Origin: Mycolicibacterium crocinum
Lineage (GTDB): Bacteria; Actinomycetota; Actinomycetes; Mycobacteriales; Mycobacteriaceae
Assembly: GCF_022370635.2 (NCBI RefSeq)
Contig: NZ_CP092362.2
Coordinates: forward strand, 4,340,001-4,404,000
Reading direction: 5' to 3'
Length of the DNA stretch: 64,000 bases
In this document: in pieces, positions 26,211 to 36,751 of the stretch
Numbering within the stretch: the first letter of the stretch is position 1
How the letters are laid out: each line of letters opens with the position of its first letter
Notes under the pieces: generated by a model
What the model was told of the DNA's origin: nothing
Seen by the model: only the letters and a program-made list of their open reading frames with translations
The model's database searches: none
Made by a program: the position numbers and the translations under genes

Positions 26211-26606
26211 ATGACGGTGCGAATCAATCTGACCAGTGTGCTCGTCGACGACCAGGACAAGGCGCTGAAGTTCTACACCGAGGTCCTCGGGTTCACGACC
26301 AAGCACGACATCCCGATGGGCGAGCACCGCTGGATCACCGTGGTATCGCCGGACGACCCGGATGGCACTGAACTCGTCCTGGAACCCGACAGCCATCCCG
26401 CGGTGAGACCGTTCAAAGAGGCATTGGCCTCCGACGGAATCCCTTTCACCTCGTTCGCTGTCGACGACGTCGCGGCGGAATTCGCCCGGCTGCAGGCGCT
26501 CGGGGTGCGATTCACCCAGGAGCCCGTAGACATGGGGCCGGTCACCACTGCGGTCCTCGACGACACCTGTGGTAACCTGATCCAGATCGCCCACCAGGCG
26601 GGCTGA
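26211..26606 (+). CDS. VOC-superfamily (glyoxalase/bleomycin-resistance-fold) protein
   Basis: The 131-residue protein has two beta-alpha-beta-beta-beta modules: ITSVLVDDQDKALKFYTEVLGF-like opening (residues 5-25), PDGTELVLE, then FAVDDVAAEFARLQALGV and the closing TTAVLDDTCGNLIQI with a metal-position Glu replaced by Asn-Leu context. VOC proteins include isomerases, dioxygenases and antibiotic-binding proteins, so the activity is open. ATG 26211 follows AAAGGGGA. It is not present here in M. tuberculosis order as I recall, so probably inserted between Rv2522c and acpS homologues. Confidence 0.8.
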   Translation: MTVRINLTSVLVDDQDKALKFYTEVLGFTTKHDIPMGEHRWITVVSPDDPDGTELVLEPDSHPAVRPFKEALASDGIPFTSFAVDDVAAEFARLQALGVRFTQEPVDMGPVTTAVLDDTCGNLIQIAHQAG

Positions 26607-26609
26607 GCG

Positions 26610-27002
26610 CTAGGCCGTCTCCAGGATGGCCACCGCCGCAGCGGTGTCCCCCTCGTGGGTCAGCGACACGTGGATGGTGACCTCGGCCAGATGCTTGGCA
26701 ATGTCGCCGGTGAGCCGAACCTTCGGCCGGCCCCACATATCGGTGATCACCTCGATATCGCGGTGAATACCCTCCGGCAGCACCGGACGCTGTGCGAACC
26801 GCGACCCCGACCACGCCTTGATGACGGCCTCCTTGGCGGCCCACCGAGCCGCCAGGTGCCGCGCCGCCACCGAACTCTTGTCGGCGGCGTCGCGGCGCTC
26901 ACCTGGCGTGAACGTCTCGGCGAACACCGTTCCCGGCTGGTCGACCTGCTCGGCGAAATCGGGAATGGAGACCACATCGATCCCCACTCCGACTATTGCC
27001 AC
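26610..27002 (-). CDS. acpS: holo-[acyl-carrier-protein] synthase (Rv2523c homologue)
   Basis: AcpS transfers 4'-phosphopantetheine from coenzyme A to the acyl-carrier serine, here chiefly that of the FAS-I encoded directly upstream. The 130-residue enzyme shows GIDVVSIPDF (Mg-binding Asp) and RWAAKEAVIKAW (Mg-binding Glu, catalytic Lys), and the C-terminal SLTHEGDTAAA strand. The start is GTG, nine bases after the fas stop, so both are one transcript, as in M. tuberculosis. It ends three bases from the convergent VOC gene. Confidence 0.95.
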   Translation of the reverse strand: MAIVGVGIDVVSIPDFAEQVDQPGTVFAETFTPGERRDAADKSSVAARHLAARWAAKEAVIKAWSGSRFAQRPVLPEGIHRDIEVITDMWGRPKVRLTGDIAKHLAEVTIHVSLTHEGDTAAAVAILETA

Positions 27003-27011
27003 GCCGCGACT

Positions 27012-30000
27012 TTATCGCACGTAGGCATCGTCATCGCCGAGGCGTGATGCCGGATCGAGCAGCATCGCCGCCTCCTGGCGCTTCTCCGGCTCGTCGTGGT
27101 TGAACCGGCGATCGGCGGGCTTCTCGTACATCGGCCGTCCACCGGCGATGGCCGAAGCCAGTCGACGCTGACCGGCCAGCACCCGCTCGTGCGCCCGCTT
27201 GGTGTAGTCCGCCCGCTCCTGCTCGCTCAGCGACGCCAGGAACGCCTGCGGGTGCACCAGCGCGATCAGACCCGACACGTGACCGAAGCCGAGGCTGGTG
27301 ACCAGACCCGCCTTCAGCGGGAACTTGTCGCCAAGGCGCAGGGTCTCCCGGGGCCACACGAAGTGCCCGGAGGTGGCCAGCTCGTCGTCGACGCAGTCCA
27401 GGCTGCGGTTCGGCGGGATGACGCCGTCGCGCAGGATCTGGCAGAGCCCCATCATCTGGAAGACCGCCGCGCCGCCCTTGGCGTGCCCGGTCAGGCTCTT
27501 CTGGCTGACGATGAACAGCGGATTCCCGGGGGCGCGGCCCATCGAGTCGGCGAGGCGCTCGTGCAGCTCGGTCTCGTTGGGATCGTTGGCCAGCGTCGAG
27601 GTGTCGTGCTTGGAGATCACCGCGATGTCGTCGGCGCCGACGCCCAGCTTGGCCAGCGAACGGGCCAGCTGTGAATCCTTGCCGCCGCGACCGGCACCCA
27701 GCGCGCCGAGCCCGGGAGCCGGGATCGAGGTGTGCACACCGTCGCCGAAGCTCTGGGCGTAACCCACCACCGCCAGCACCGGCAGACCCATCTTCAGCGC
27801 CAGATCACCGCGCGCCAGCAGGATGGTGCCACCGCCCTGAGCTTCCAGGAAGCCCAGCCGGCGACGATCGTTGGCGCGGGAGAACTTCGCGTCGCTGATG
27901 CCCTTGGCCCGCATCATCTGGGTGTCGGCCGTGGCCGCCATGTCACCGAAGCCGATGACGGCCTCCAGCGTCATGTCGTCGAAGCCACCGGTGACCACCA
28001 GTTCGGCCTTGCCGAGGCGGATCTTGTCCATGCCCTCCTCGACCGACACCGCCGCGGTGGCGCACGCGCCGACCGGGTGGATCATCGAGCCGTAGCTGCC
28101 CACGTAGGACTGGATGACGTGCGCGGCAACGACGTTCGGCAGGACCTCCTGCAGGATGTCGTTCGGCTTGGCCTTACCCATCAGGTTGCCGTGGTACATC
28201 GTCTGCATCGACGTCATACCGCCCATGCCGGTGCCCTGCGTCGAGGCCACCAGGCTCGGGTGCACCCAGCGCATCAACTCGTTCGGGGTGAAGCCCGAGG
28301 ACAGGAACGCGTCGACGGTGGCGACGATGTTCCACAGCGCCACCCGGTCGATCGAGCTGGCCATGTCAGGGCTGATGCCCCAGACCGTCGGATCGAAGCC
28401 GGTCGGGATCTGCGCCCCCACGGTCCGCGACAGCTTGGTCTTGCGCGGTACGCGAATCTCGGTGCCCGCCTTGCGGATCACCTCCCAGTCACCGGAGTCC
28501 GGCACGGGCCGGGCGACGGTGTGCTCGGGATCGAACTCCACGAACGCGCGGGCGTCGGCTTCCGAGGACACCACGAAGCTGAAGTCCTTGTCCAAGAAGA
28601 CACTGACCATCAGCGGCGAGGCGTGATCGGGATCGATCGCGCCGTCGTCGACGAACTCGCGGATGCCGCACTTCTCCACGACCGCGTCGTGGTAGCGCTC
28701 CACCAGCTCGGCCTCGTCGACCAGCTCACCGGTCGCCGTGTCGTACCAGCCCGGCTTGGGATCGTCCTCCCACTTGATAAGCCCAGTGGTCCAGGCCAAT
28801 TCGAGCACACCGGCTGCCGACAGCTCCTGGTCGACCTCCATCTCGAAGCGGGTGCGCGACGAGCCGTACGGGCCCAGTTCCGCGCCACCGACGATCACGA
28901 CCAGGTCGGCCGGGTCGACGTCGAGGTCGGCCCACGCCGGCGGCGTGTTCGCGACGTGGCCGCGTGGCGGCGACGGTAGAGCGGCGATGGTGCCCTGTGT
29001 CGGCTGGTCGTCGGATCCGGCTGCCTCGGCAGTCATTTCCTCGCGGGCCTTGGTGGCCAGCTCGGCCATGTCGAGCTGGACGTCGCCGAGGCCACCGGTC
29101 AGGTCGACCTTCAGCGGCGCGTTGGCCGCGGCGACCTTGGCCTCGACCGAGCACAGGTCGAGCAGCATCGAGGCCATCTCTTCGGTGCTGTAGGTAATGA
29201 CGCCGGCCTCTTCGACGGCGCCGACGATGGCGTCGTTGTGACCCATCAGGCCGGTGCCCTTGGTCCAGCCGATCAGCGCGTGCGCGAAGCTGACCCGTTG
29301 CGCCCATGAGGTTTCGGCGTTCCAGCGATTGACCACCGCATCCAGTGCGGACTTGGACTCGCCGTAGGCGCCGTCACCGCCGAACATGCCGCGGTTGGGG
29401 GAACCGGGCAGCACCACGTGCAGACGCGAGGCGATATCACGCTCGGCGCCGATCGATGACAGCCCGCCGATCAGCCGCTGCACGGCCCACAGCAGGACCT
29501 TCATCTCCATCTCGGACCGCGAACCGGCCTCCGACAGGTCACCGGCCACCCGCGGCGCGGCGAACGGGAACAGCAGCGTCGGGGTCAACGCATCCTTGAG
29601 GTGGATCGATTGCGGCCCAAGGCTTTCGGTCTGCTCGCTGCCGACCCACGACGCCAGCGCATCGATGTCGGAGTACGAGGCCATGTTGGCCGGGACCACC
29701 CACAGCGACGCACCGTAGCGGGCATGGTCGCGGTAGAGCGTCTTGTAGAACGCCAGCCGGTCGTCATCGAGCTTGGACGTGGTCGCGATCACGGTTGCAC
29801 CGCCGTCGAGCAGGCCGGCGACCACCGATGCGGCGATCGAGCCCTTGGACGCGCCGGTGACCACCGCGACCTCGTCGCTGTAGTGACCCTTGTAGGGGTT
29901 TTCTGCACCCGCGGCGATCCGGCCGAACAGCGACGCGTGGATGTTGCGCCCGCTCGCCAAGGCCCTGCCCTGCCACCAGTTGGCTTGGGTGGCAACGACA

Positions 30001-33000
30001 TTGCCTGCACCCTCGAATCGCTCCGAGAGCCTCACCCAGTCGGCGTCGATATCGCCCTCGTCAGCCAGCCACAGCTTGACCAGATCCTCACGGGCACTGG
30101 CCCAGCGGTCGTCGAGTAGCACCGCCTTCTTGCTGTCGAACGCCGGCGCCACCAGCCGCGGCCAATCCGAGCCCAGCTCGGCGGTGACCAGGTCGATGAG
30201 CTCGGCGTCGGTGGCCGCAGGAGCGGCCGTCACCGGGTTGTCCAGACCGAGCTGCCCCAGCAGCAGGCGGGCGGCCGAGGCCAGCACACCGTCACGACCG
30301 GTCACCTTCGCGGCGAACTCGGTCAACGCGGCCGAATCGACCACGCCGCCACCGGCACCGCCGGCCGACGGCAGCGACACCGCGATGCCCTTCCGGGCGG
30401 CCACCGAGGTGACCGCGGCGTCGATCGCCTTGTCCACGGACGCGGCATCGGCCAGCGCACCGTCGTGCAGGCCGCCCAGTGCACCGCCACGCACGCTGGT
30501 GCCCTCGCGGGTACCCAGCGCCAGTTCAGCGGTGACGTGCTTGGCCCAGCCGTCGCCCAATTCCCATGTCTTCTTGACTCGTTCGGCGATCGCAGCCGGT
30601 CGCTTGCCGGACGGGCCGAGCACCGTGCGCAGCTGATCGTTGATCGCGTCGGAGAGCACCGGGCCGAACGGCTTGTAGGTGCGTGCCAGCTTGGAGACCT
30701 GGCCCTTCAGCGAGGCCAGGTCCGCCTCGGCGGCACCGTCGATGGCGCCGAGATTCAGCTCCGACCCGAGGTCGACCAGCAGCTGGTTACGCCGCGAGGA
30801 CGCACCATCGGTGATCGACTCGATCGAGTCCAGCGGCTCGATCTGGTCGATGCGCATCTTGGCGCTCAACGCGATCAGCGCCAAAGTGGCGTCACCGGCG
30901 TCGAATCCGATGTCGTCGGGGCGGGGAGCGCCAGCGGGCGCGACATTGGGAGGAAGCCCGCCGGACGTTTGGGCGGCTGCCGGGGCGGCCTCGACCGCGA
31001 CGGCTTCGGCCGGCGCCTCGGCCTCGGCAGCCGGTTCGTCGAGTTCGTCGGTGGCCGGGTCCTCGTCACTGGCGAACAGCACGGCGGCGTCGCGCTCGGA
31101 GTTGAGCACTTCGACTGTGCTGTGGGCGTATTCGGGCAGCTTCAGCGTGTTGCTGGCCAAGCCCGCCACCGTCGGCGCGGATTTCACACCGATCTCGACG
31201 AAGCGCTCGACACCCAAACCGCCGGCCGCCTCCTCAATGAACAGCAGATCCTGGGTCTCGATCCAGCGCACCGGGCTGGCGAACTGCCAGGCCAGCAGCT
31301 CGATCACGATCTTGCGGCACAGCTCGTGCGACTTCTCGTTGCGCCAGGTGTCGTAGTCGGCCAGCACCTCGTCGAGCGGCTCGGCGGGCACCAGATCGCG
31401 GATCTCCTGGACGAAATCGCGATCCAGCGTGAACGGCCGCGGCACCAGGTTCGGGATGTAACGCCCGATGAGCAGCGCCGGGTCGGCGTCCTCGGGCATC
31501 ACACGCTCGAGCGCCCGACGGAAGTCGTCGACGCCGACCCGCAGCACGTCCGAGTGGAACGGCACGTCGATGCCCGGCACCAGAATGAACGACCGCTTGC
31601 CGCCGCTGATCTCGCGGCGCCGCTCGACCTCTTCCTCCAGCGCCTCCAGGCCACGGACCGTACCGGCGATCGCGTACTGCGAACCGCGCAGGTTGAAGTT
31701 GACGATCTGCAGGAATTCGTTTGTGCGCTCGGCGATCTCGGCAACGAAGTCCTTGACGTCGGCGTCGGGCAGGTCGATCTGCGAAGGCCGGATCGCGGCC
31801 AGCCGGTAGTTGGACCGGCCCGCCTCGTCACGCGGGACGATGTCGTGCATCTTGCTGCCGCGGTGGAACACCACCTCCAGCAGCGCCTCCAGCGGGTACA
31901 CGCCGGACACGCACGCCAGCGCGGTGTACTCACCCACCGAGTGGCCGCAGGCGATCGCGCCCTCGACGAACGCACCCTGCTCACGCATCTCGGCGACCTG
32001 CGCGGCGGCGACGGTGGCCATGGCGACCTGAGTGAATTGCGTCAGGTACAGCACACCTTCGGGGTGCTGGTAGTGCACACCGGAGGCGATCAGGCTGGTC
32101 GGGTTGTCCCGAACCACGTGCAGCACCGAGAAGCCCAACGTGTCGCGGGTGAACTTGTCGGCGGTGTCCCACACCTTGCGGGCGGCCTTGGACCGGGCCC
32201 GCACCTCCATGCCCATGCCCTTGTGCTGAATGCCCTGACCGGGGAAGGCGTACACCGTCTTCGGTGCGGCCAGCCGGGCGGTCGCGCTCATCACCAGGTC
32301 GGTGCCGACCTTGGCGGTGACCTCCAAAACCTCGGCACCCAAATCGATTCCGACGCGGTCGACCCGGAAGTCGATGTCATCGCCGGGCTTGACCATGCCC
32401 AGGAAGCGGGCGGTCCAGCCGATCAGCTTGGCCGGCGGGGCGGGCTTACCGTCGGTGGCGGTCACCACGTGCTGAGCGGCGGCCGAGAGCCACATGCCGT
32501 GCACGATCGGCGATTCCAGCCCGGCCAGCAGCGCGGCGGCCTGGTCGGTGTGGATCGGGTTGTGGTCACCGGAGACCACGGCGAACGGACGCATGTCGAC
32601 CGGCGCACCGATGGTGACGTCGCGACGACGACGACGCGGGGTGTCGGTGGCGTTCTCCGACACCGCTCCCCCGGCGCGAACCGGGTCGGTGAGCTCCTTG
32701 GCGCCAGTGCGCCCGCGGATGGCGAAGCGCTCCTCGAGGACCGCCAGGATCATGCCGTTGGCATCGGTGACGTTGACCGTCACCGGCACGACCCGGCCGA
32801 CCTCGGTGTCGGTGGCAACGGAAGCCGTTGCGGTGACGGTCAATTGGGTCGGTTCCTTGGGCAGCGGCTTGAGCAGCCGGGCCGCGTGGTCCAGGTGCAC
32901 CAGGCTCAGCAGACCCTCGACGACCGGGAAACCGGTATCGGTGGCCGCACCGCCGATGGCTGCGAACACCGCGGGCCAGCAGCGGCCGACCAGTGCGTCG

Positions 33001-36000
33001 GGAACCGTTGACAGCGTGGGTGCCAGCGGCGACCCGAATGTCGCAGTGACACCGGTGTGGTCGGCGACCCGCTCGGGATCCCAACCCACGGTCACCGTGG
33101 TCGAACCGTTGACGACCGGGGGCAGCGCGTCGGGGCCGTCGACGCCGGCGGCGATCGCCAGCACGGCACGCATCGCCGTCGCGGCATCCTCGGTACGAAC
33201 CACCGGCATGCCGCCGTCGATCACGGTGGCAGGCAGGCTGAACGTGATGTCGATCCAGGTGCCCGACAGCGGGACACTCAGCACCACCCGATCGGGTGCA
33301 ACCACCTCGAGGCGGGCACCGGTGGAATGGTTTGTCGCGGAACGGTTGTCGTGCACCAGCCACTCCGACGGGGCCGCGATGCGGTGCACCGGGTTGGTGG
33401 CGGTACGACCGGCCCACAGCACGTCGGGCGAATCGAGCACGATGGCCAGCGGCCCGGTCGCGTCGGTGCGCACCCGCAGCCGCGCGGCGACCTGTTCGGG
33501 CTGAGCACCTGAGGCCAGCACCTCGTCGACGGCGGCCTGCTCGAAGCGGTCCAGCAGGTCACCGACCGGCTCGTCGACTTGGGTGATCCCGGCGACGGCC
33601 TGTGTGCCGGGAATGATGCACACCTCGTCGGCGGTGTAGCGGGCATCGTGGGCCTGCCACAGCGAATCGCTGCGCCACCAACGGCGCACGTCCTTGTCGA
33701 TGACCGGAACGAAGTTGACGGGCTTGCCCAGCGTCTTGCACAGCTGGATGAAGAACGGCACGTCGGCCGGGTGCAGCAGCACCGACTCGGCGTCGGGGTA
33801 CCGGGACAGCAGGGCCGCAATCGCCTGATCCGGGTTCTCCAGCAGCCACTCGCCGTCGGGCGAGGACGCGTCGAACAGCGTCTCGATCGGGCCGGTGTCC
33901 TTGGCGTTGAGGCGGGCCTCGGCGCGCTGCAGCATCTCGGCGAAGCGGTCGCGCCAGGTGATGTCGAGCCACGGCGAGTCGTCGGTCTTGGTGTCAGCGG
34001 TCGAGTCGCCGTCGCCGATGGACAGTTCGACGAAGCGCTGTAACCACTGCAGGTACGTCATGTCCGCGACATCGCCGAAGTACGGCTTGGCGGTGACCGC
34101 CATCGCGGCGATGATCTCCTCGCGGCGCGCCGCGACGGCGTCGGCGTCACCGGCGACCTCGTCGAGCAGACGGCCGCAGCGGGAGGCGGCGTTGTCGATC
34201 TCGTGGATGTCGGCGCCGAGCTGGCTGCGCCCGGACGCCATGCCGTTGACCGCTTTTCCGGCGCCGACCCAGTGGTCGGTGCCGACGGTGTCGACCAGCA
34301 GCTGCTTGACCGCCGGCGAGGTGGTCGCCTCCAGGCAGGCCATCGCGGCGGTGCCGACAAGGATGCCGTCGACCGGCATCAGCGGGTAGCCGTACACCGC
34401 CGACCACCGGCCGGACAGGTACTCGGCGGCGCGCTCCGGCGTACCGATGCCACCACCGACGCAGACCGTGATGTTGGCGCGGCCACGCAGCTCCGAGTAG
34501 GTGGTGAGCAGAAGGTCGTCGAGGTCCTCCCACGAGTGGTGGCCACCGGCGCGGCCGCCCTCGATGTGGACGATGACGGGCTTGGTGGGCACCTCGGCGG
34601 CGATCCGGATGACCGAGCGGATCTGCTCGACGGTGCCCGGCTTGAACACCACGTGGGCGATGCCGACGGTGTTCAGCTCGTCGATCAGGTCGACGGCCTC
34701 TTCCAGGTCGGGGATGCCGGCGCTGACCACGACGCCGTCGATCGGCGCCCCGGACTGACGCGCCTTCTGCACCAGACGCTTGCCGCCCAGCTGCAGCTTC
34801 CACAGATAGGGGTCGAGGAACAGCGAGTTGAACTGGATGGCGCGACCGGGCTCGAGCAGCGTCTCGAGCTCGGCGATGCGCTTGTCGAAGATCGCTTCGG
34901 TGACCTGCCCGCCACCGGCCAGCTCGGCCCAGTGACCGGCGTTGGCCGCGGCCGCGACGATCTTGGCGTCGACGGTCGTCGGCGTCATGCCCGCCAGCAG
35001 GATCGGCGAGCGGCCGGTGAGCCGGGTGAACTTGGTCGACAGCTTCACCGAGCCGTCGGGCAGGGTGACCACCGACGGCGCGTAGCTCGACCACGGCTTG
35101 GCCACCTCGGGAACGGCGCCGACGGTGAACAGGTTGCGCTGGCCCCCGCGGGTGGCGGCCGGGACGATGCCGATGCCGAGACCGCGGATGACCGGCGCGG
35201 TGAGGCGGGTGAGGATGTCTCCGGGACCGAGGTCAAGGATCCAGCGGGCACCCGCGTCACCGAGCGCGGTGACCTCTTCGACCCAGTCGACCTGCTGAAC
35301 CAGGATCGCGTCGGTCAGGGCGCGGGCCAGCTCGACGTCGAGTCCGACCGCGGCGGCCCAGCGGCCGACGATGTCGATGCCGTCGGCCAGGCGCGGCGTG
35401 TGGAAGCCGACCTCGACCTGAACCGGATCGAACACGGGTGAGAAGACGGCGCCGCCGCGATTCTTGTTCTTGCGGTCGGCCGCCTCGGCGTCGGCGATCT
35501 GCTCGCAGTACAGCTCGAATCGGGACAGCTGCTCGGGGGTGCCGGTGATGACGACCGAGCGACGGCCGTTGCGAATGGAGAGCACCGGCGGCAGGACGGT
35601 GCGGACGTCCTGAGCAAACTCCTCGAGCAGTTCGTAGATGCGCTCGGGTTCGGCGTTGGTCACCGAGACCATCGGCGGACGGTCACCGAGGACCGAAATG
35701 CCGCGACGACGGGCGACGAGGGTGCCCGCGGCGCCGATCAGCTGGGCCAGGGCCAACAGCTGGACGTCGCTGGCACCGCCGGCGCGCAGCGCCTCGACGG
35801 CCAACACGCCCTGCGAGTGACCGGCGACGGCCACCGGCGGGGCGGCGGCCAGGTCCATGCCCTGACGCGCCAGAGCGCGAATGGCGGCAATCTGGGTCAG
35901 CAGCACGCCGGGAACGGACACCGCGGCCGAGGTCAGCTGCTTGGCCGACGGCACCGCTTCCTCCGCGGCCAGCGCGCGCACCCAGCGCAGCGGCTCGAAA

Positions 36001-36272
36001 CCGATCGGGCGGACCACCACCAGTTCGTCGGCGACGGGCTCGAGCAGCAGCTCAGCCTCGCCGGCCAGCGTCGCGAGCTCGGATTCGATGCCGGCCGAGG
36101 TGACCAGCTCCTCCAAGGTCTCCAGCCAGGCGCTGCCCTGCCCGCCGAAGGCCACGGCATACGGCTCACCCGCGTTCAGACGGTCGACCAGCGCGTGCGT
36201 GCTGGTCTCCTTGGCGCTCTTGCGCCATGCTCCGTCGCCCGTGGACAGCCGGTCGTGCTCGTGGATCGTCAC
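27012..36272 (-). CDS. fas: type I fatty acid synthase (Rv2524c homologue)
   Basis: This giant single-chain enzyme (3,086 residues; M. tuberculosis Fas is 3,069) makes C16-C26 acyl-CoAs feeding mycolate synthesis. Domains run acetyltransferase (GHSQG, Ser153), enoyl reductase, dehydratase (hot-dog repeats about 1,150-1,300), malonyl/palmitoyl transferase (GHSVGEY, Ser1445), acyl carrier region (about 1,780-1,850, after an Ala/Pro-rich linker), ketoreductase (VVTGASKGSIA, about 2,130) and ketosynthase (GACATAAVS, Cys2737). The GTG at 36272 is chosen: GGGAGA lies upstream, and it gives VTIHEHDR, as in other mycobacteria. The 78 codons upstream in frame are basic and low-complexity and belong to the leader. 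No frameshift is seen over 9 kb. Confidence 0.97.
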   Translation of the reverse strand: MTIHEHDRLSTGDGAWRKSAKETSTHALVDRLNAGEPYAVAFGGQGSAWLETLEELVTSAGIESELATLAGEAELLLEPVADELVVVRPIGFEPLRWVRALAAEEAVPSAKQLTSAAVSVPGVLLTQIAAIRALARQGMDLAAAPPVAVAGHSQGVLAVEALRAGGASDVQLLALAQLIGAAGTLVARRRGISVLGDRPPMVSVTNAEPERIYELLEEFAQDVRTVLPPVLSIRNGRRSVVITGTPEQLSRFELYCEQIADAEAADRKNKNRGGAVFSPVFDPVQVEVGFHTPRLADGIDIVGRWAAAVGLDVELARALTDAILVQQVDWVEEVTALGDAGARWILDLGPGDILTRLTAPVIRGLGIGIVPAATRGGQRNLFTVGAVPEVAKPWSSYAPSVVTLPDGSVKLSTKFTRLTGRSPILLAGMTPTTVDAKIVAAAANAGHWAELAGGGQVTEAIFDKRIAELETLLEPGRAIQFNSLFLDPYLWKLQLGGKRLVQKARQSGAPIDGVVVSAGIPDLEEAVDLIDELNTVGIAHVVFKPGTVEQIRSVIRIAAEVPTKPVIVHIEGGRAGGHHSWEDLDDLLLTTYSELRGRANITVCVGGGIGTPERAAEYLSGRWSAVYGYPLMPVDGILVGTAAMACLEATTSPAVKQLLVDTVGTDHWVGAGKAVNGMASGRSQLGADIHEIDNAASRCGRLLDEVAGDADAVAARREEIIAAMAVTAKPYFGDVADMTYLQWLQRFVELSIGDGDSTADTKTDDSPWLDITWRDRFAEMLQRAEARLNAKDTGPIETLFDASSPDGEWLLENPDQAIAALLSRYPDAESVLLHPADVPFFIQLCKTLGKPVNFVPVIDKDVRRWWRSDSLWQAHDARYTADEVCIIPGTQAVAGITQVDEPVGDLLDRFEQAAVDEVLASGAQPEQVAARLRVRTDATGPLAIVLDSPDVLWAGRTATNPVHRIAAPSEWLVHDNRSATNHSTGARLEVVAPDRVVLSVPLSGTWIDITFSLPATVIDGGMPVVRTEDAATAMRAVLAIAAGVDGPDALPPVVNGSTTVTVGWDPERVADHTGVTATFGSPLAPTLSTVPDALVGRCWPAVFAAIGGAATDTGFPVVEGLLSLVHLDHAARLLKPLPKEPTQLTVTATASVATDTEVGRVVPVTVNVTDANGMILAVLEERFAIRGRTGAKELTDPVRAGGAVSENATDTPRRRRRDVTIGAPVDMRPFAVVSGDHNPIHTDQAAALLAGLESPIVHGMWLSAAAQHVVTATDGKPAPPAKLIGWTARFLGMVKPGDDIDFRVDRVGIDLGAEVLEVTAKVGTDLVMSATARLAAPKTVYAFPGQGIQHKGMGMEVRARSKAARKVWDTADKFTRDTLGFSVLHVVRDNPTSLIASGVHYQHPEGVLYLTQFTQVAMATVAAAQVAEMREQGAFVEGAIACGHSVGEYTALACVSGVYPLEALLEVVFHRGSKMHDIVPRDEAGRSNYRLAAIRPSQIDLPDADVKDFVAEIAERTNEFLQIVNFNLRGSQYAIAGTVRGLEALEEEVERRREISGGKRSFILVPGIDVPFHSDVLRVGVDDFRRALERVMPEDADPALLIGRYIPNLVPRPFTLDRDFVQEIRDLVPAEPLDEVLADYDTWRNEKSHELCRKIVIELLAWQFASPVRWIETQDLLFIEEAAGGLGVERFVEIGVKSAPTVAGLASNTLKLPEYAHSTVEVLNSERDAAVLFASDEDPATDELDEPAAEAEAPAEAVAVEAAPAAAQTSGGLPPNVAPAGAPRPDDIGFDAGDATLALIALSAKMRIDQIEPLDSIESITDGASSRRNQLLVDLGSELNLGAIDGAAEADLASLKGQVSKLARTYKPFGPVLSDAINDQLRTVLGPSGKRPAAIAERVKKTWELGDGWAKHVTAELALGTREGTSVRGGALGGLHDGALADAASVDKAIDAAVTSVAARKGIAVSLPSAGGAGGGVVDSAALTEFAAKVTGRDGVLASAARLLLGQLGLDNPVTAAPAATDAELIDLVTAELGSDWPRLVAPAFDSKKAVLLDDRWASAREDLVKLWLADEGDIDADWVRLSERFEGAGNVVATQANWWQGRALASGRNIHASLFGRIAAGAENPYKGHYSDEVAVVTGASKGSIAASVVAGLLDGGATVIATTSKLDDDRLAFYKTLYRDHARYGASLWVVPANMASYSDIDALASWVGSEQTESLGPQSIHLKDALTPTLLFPFAAPRVAGDLSEAGSRSEMEMKVLLWAVQRLIGGLSSIGAERDIASRLHVVLPGSPNRGMFGGDGAYGESKSALDAVVNRWNAETSWAQRVSFAHALIGWTKGTGLMGHNDAIVGAVEEAGVITYSTEEMASMLLDLCSVEAKVAAANAPLKVDLTGGLGDVQLDMAELATKAREEMTAEAAGSDDQPTQGTIAALPSPPRGHVANTPPAWADLDVDPADLVVIVGGAELGPYGSSRTRFEMEVDQELSAAGVLELAWTTGLIKWEDDPKPGWYDTATGELVDEAELVERYHDAVVEKCGIREFVDDGAIDPDHASPLMVSVFLDKDFSFVVSSEADARAFVEFDPEHTVARPVPDSGDWEVIRKAGTEIRVPRKTKLSRTVGAQIPTGFDPTVWGISPDMASSIDRVALWNIVATVDAFLSSGFTPNELMRWVHPSLVASTQGTGMGGMTSMQTMYHGNLMGKAKPNDILQEVLPNVVAAHVIQSYVGSYGSMIHPVGACATAAVSVEEGMDKIRLGKAELVVTGGFDDMTLEAVIGFGDMAATADTQMMRAKGISDAKFSRANDRRRLGFLEAQGGGTILLARGDLALKMGLPVLAVVGYAQSFGDGVHTSIPAPGLGALGAGRGGKDSQLARSLAKLGVGADDIAVISKHDTSTLANDPNETELHERLADSMGRAPGNPLFIVSQKSLTGHAKGGAAVFQMMGLCQILRDGVIPPNRSLDCVDDELATSGHFVWPRETLRLGDKFPLKAGLVTSLGFGHVSGLIALVHPQAFLASLSEQERADYTKRAHERVLAGQRRLASAIAGGRPMYEKPADRRFNHDEPEKRQEAAMLLDPASRLGDDDAYVR

Positions 36273-36451
36273 CTTGTGTATCTCCCTGTCGTGCTCGTCG
36301 TCGCGGTCATCGCGTCTTCGTTTCGTATGTCGGTGTCGGCGATTCCCCGTCGAATCACGGCCTCCGCGCGTTCCCCCCGCGAGGGCGCCGGCTCGCATCC
36401 CGGCTGTACTAAGAGTGGCATAAGAACCAGCACCATTTTCCGCCCAAGATT

Positions 36452-36610
36452 GGTTACTGACGAGTTCTACGGACGGGTAACAGCACGATGGGTAACACGA
36501 CGCCAAACAGGCACCCAGACATCGGAGGACAAACGTCCTGCATGCAGGTGGTTACGGTTGAGTAGGCGCAACAGCGCTGTTCAAAGCACGATTGTTATCG
36601 AATCGTTACC
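36452..36610 (-). promoter_or_regulatory. fas upstream regulatory region with palindromes and repeated GTAAC motifs
   Basis: The 479-base gap between fas and the Rv2525c homologue holds no gene. It is AT-richer than its surroundings and carries GGGTAACA twice (36475-36482 and 36490-36497, 15 bases apart), GGTTAC at 36452 and 36550, and GTTACC at 36605. There is also a 5-bp hairpin AGGAC-AAAC-GTCCT (36526-36539) abutting a perfect 12-bp palindrome CCTGCATGCAGG (36537-36548). M. tuberculosis fas is activated by the TetR-type FasR binding inverted repeats in this region; assigning these repeats to FasR is inference. Confidence 0.45.
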
Positions 36611-36751
36611 TGCGATTTTTGAGCCGGTTGTCGCAGACAGCAAAGTTCAGCCAAGCAGTTGCTAGGTTTTTCAGTCCACAATTGTTCACCAAAATGGCGT
36701 CGTCGAGTTTGCTGGCAAATCCTTACTAGCCGGTAAGTTTTGCGCTTTGAC

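Noticed and set aside
30465..33011. Long open frame (about 848 codons) on the plus strand opposite fas
   Set aside because: It is the antisense shadow of a high-GC gene; its product is compositionally skewed (Arg/Gln/Gly/Asp) with no motifs, while fas is fully coding on the other strand.
36273..36506. N-terminal extension of fas by 78 codons
   Set aside because: The added part is basic and low in complexity, has no ribosome site at 36506, and the GTG at 36272 gives the known mycobacterial N-terminus.
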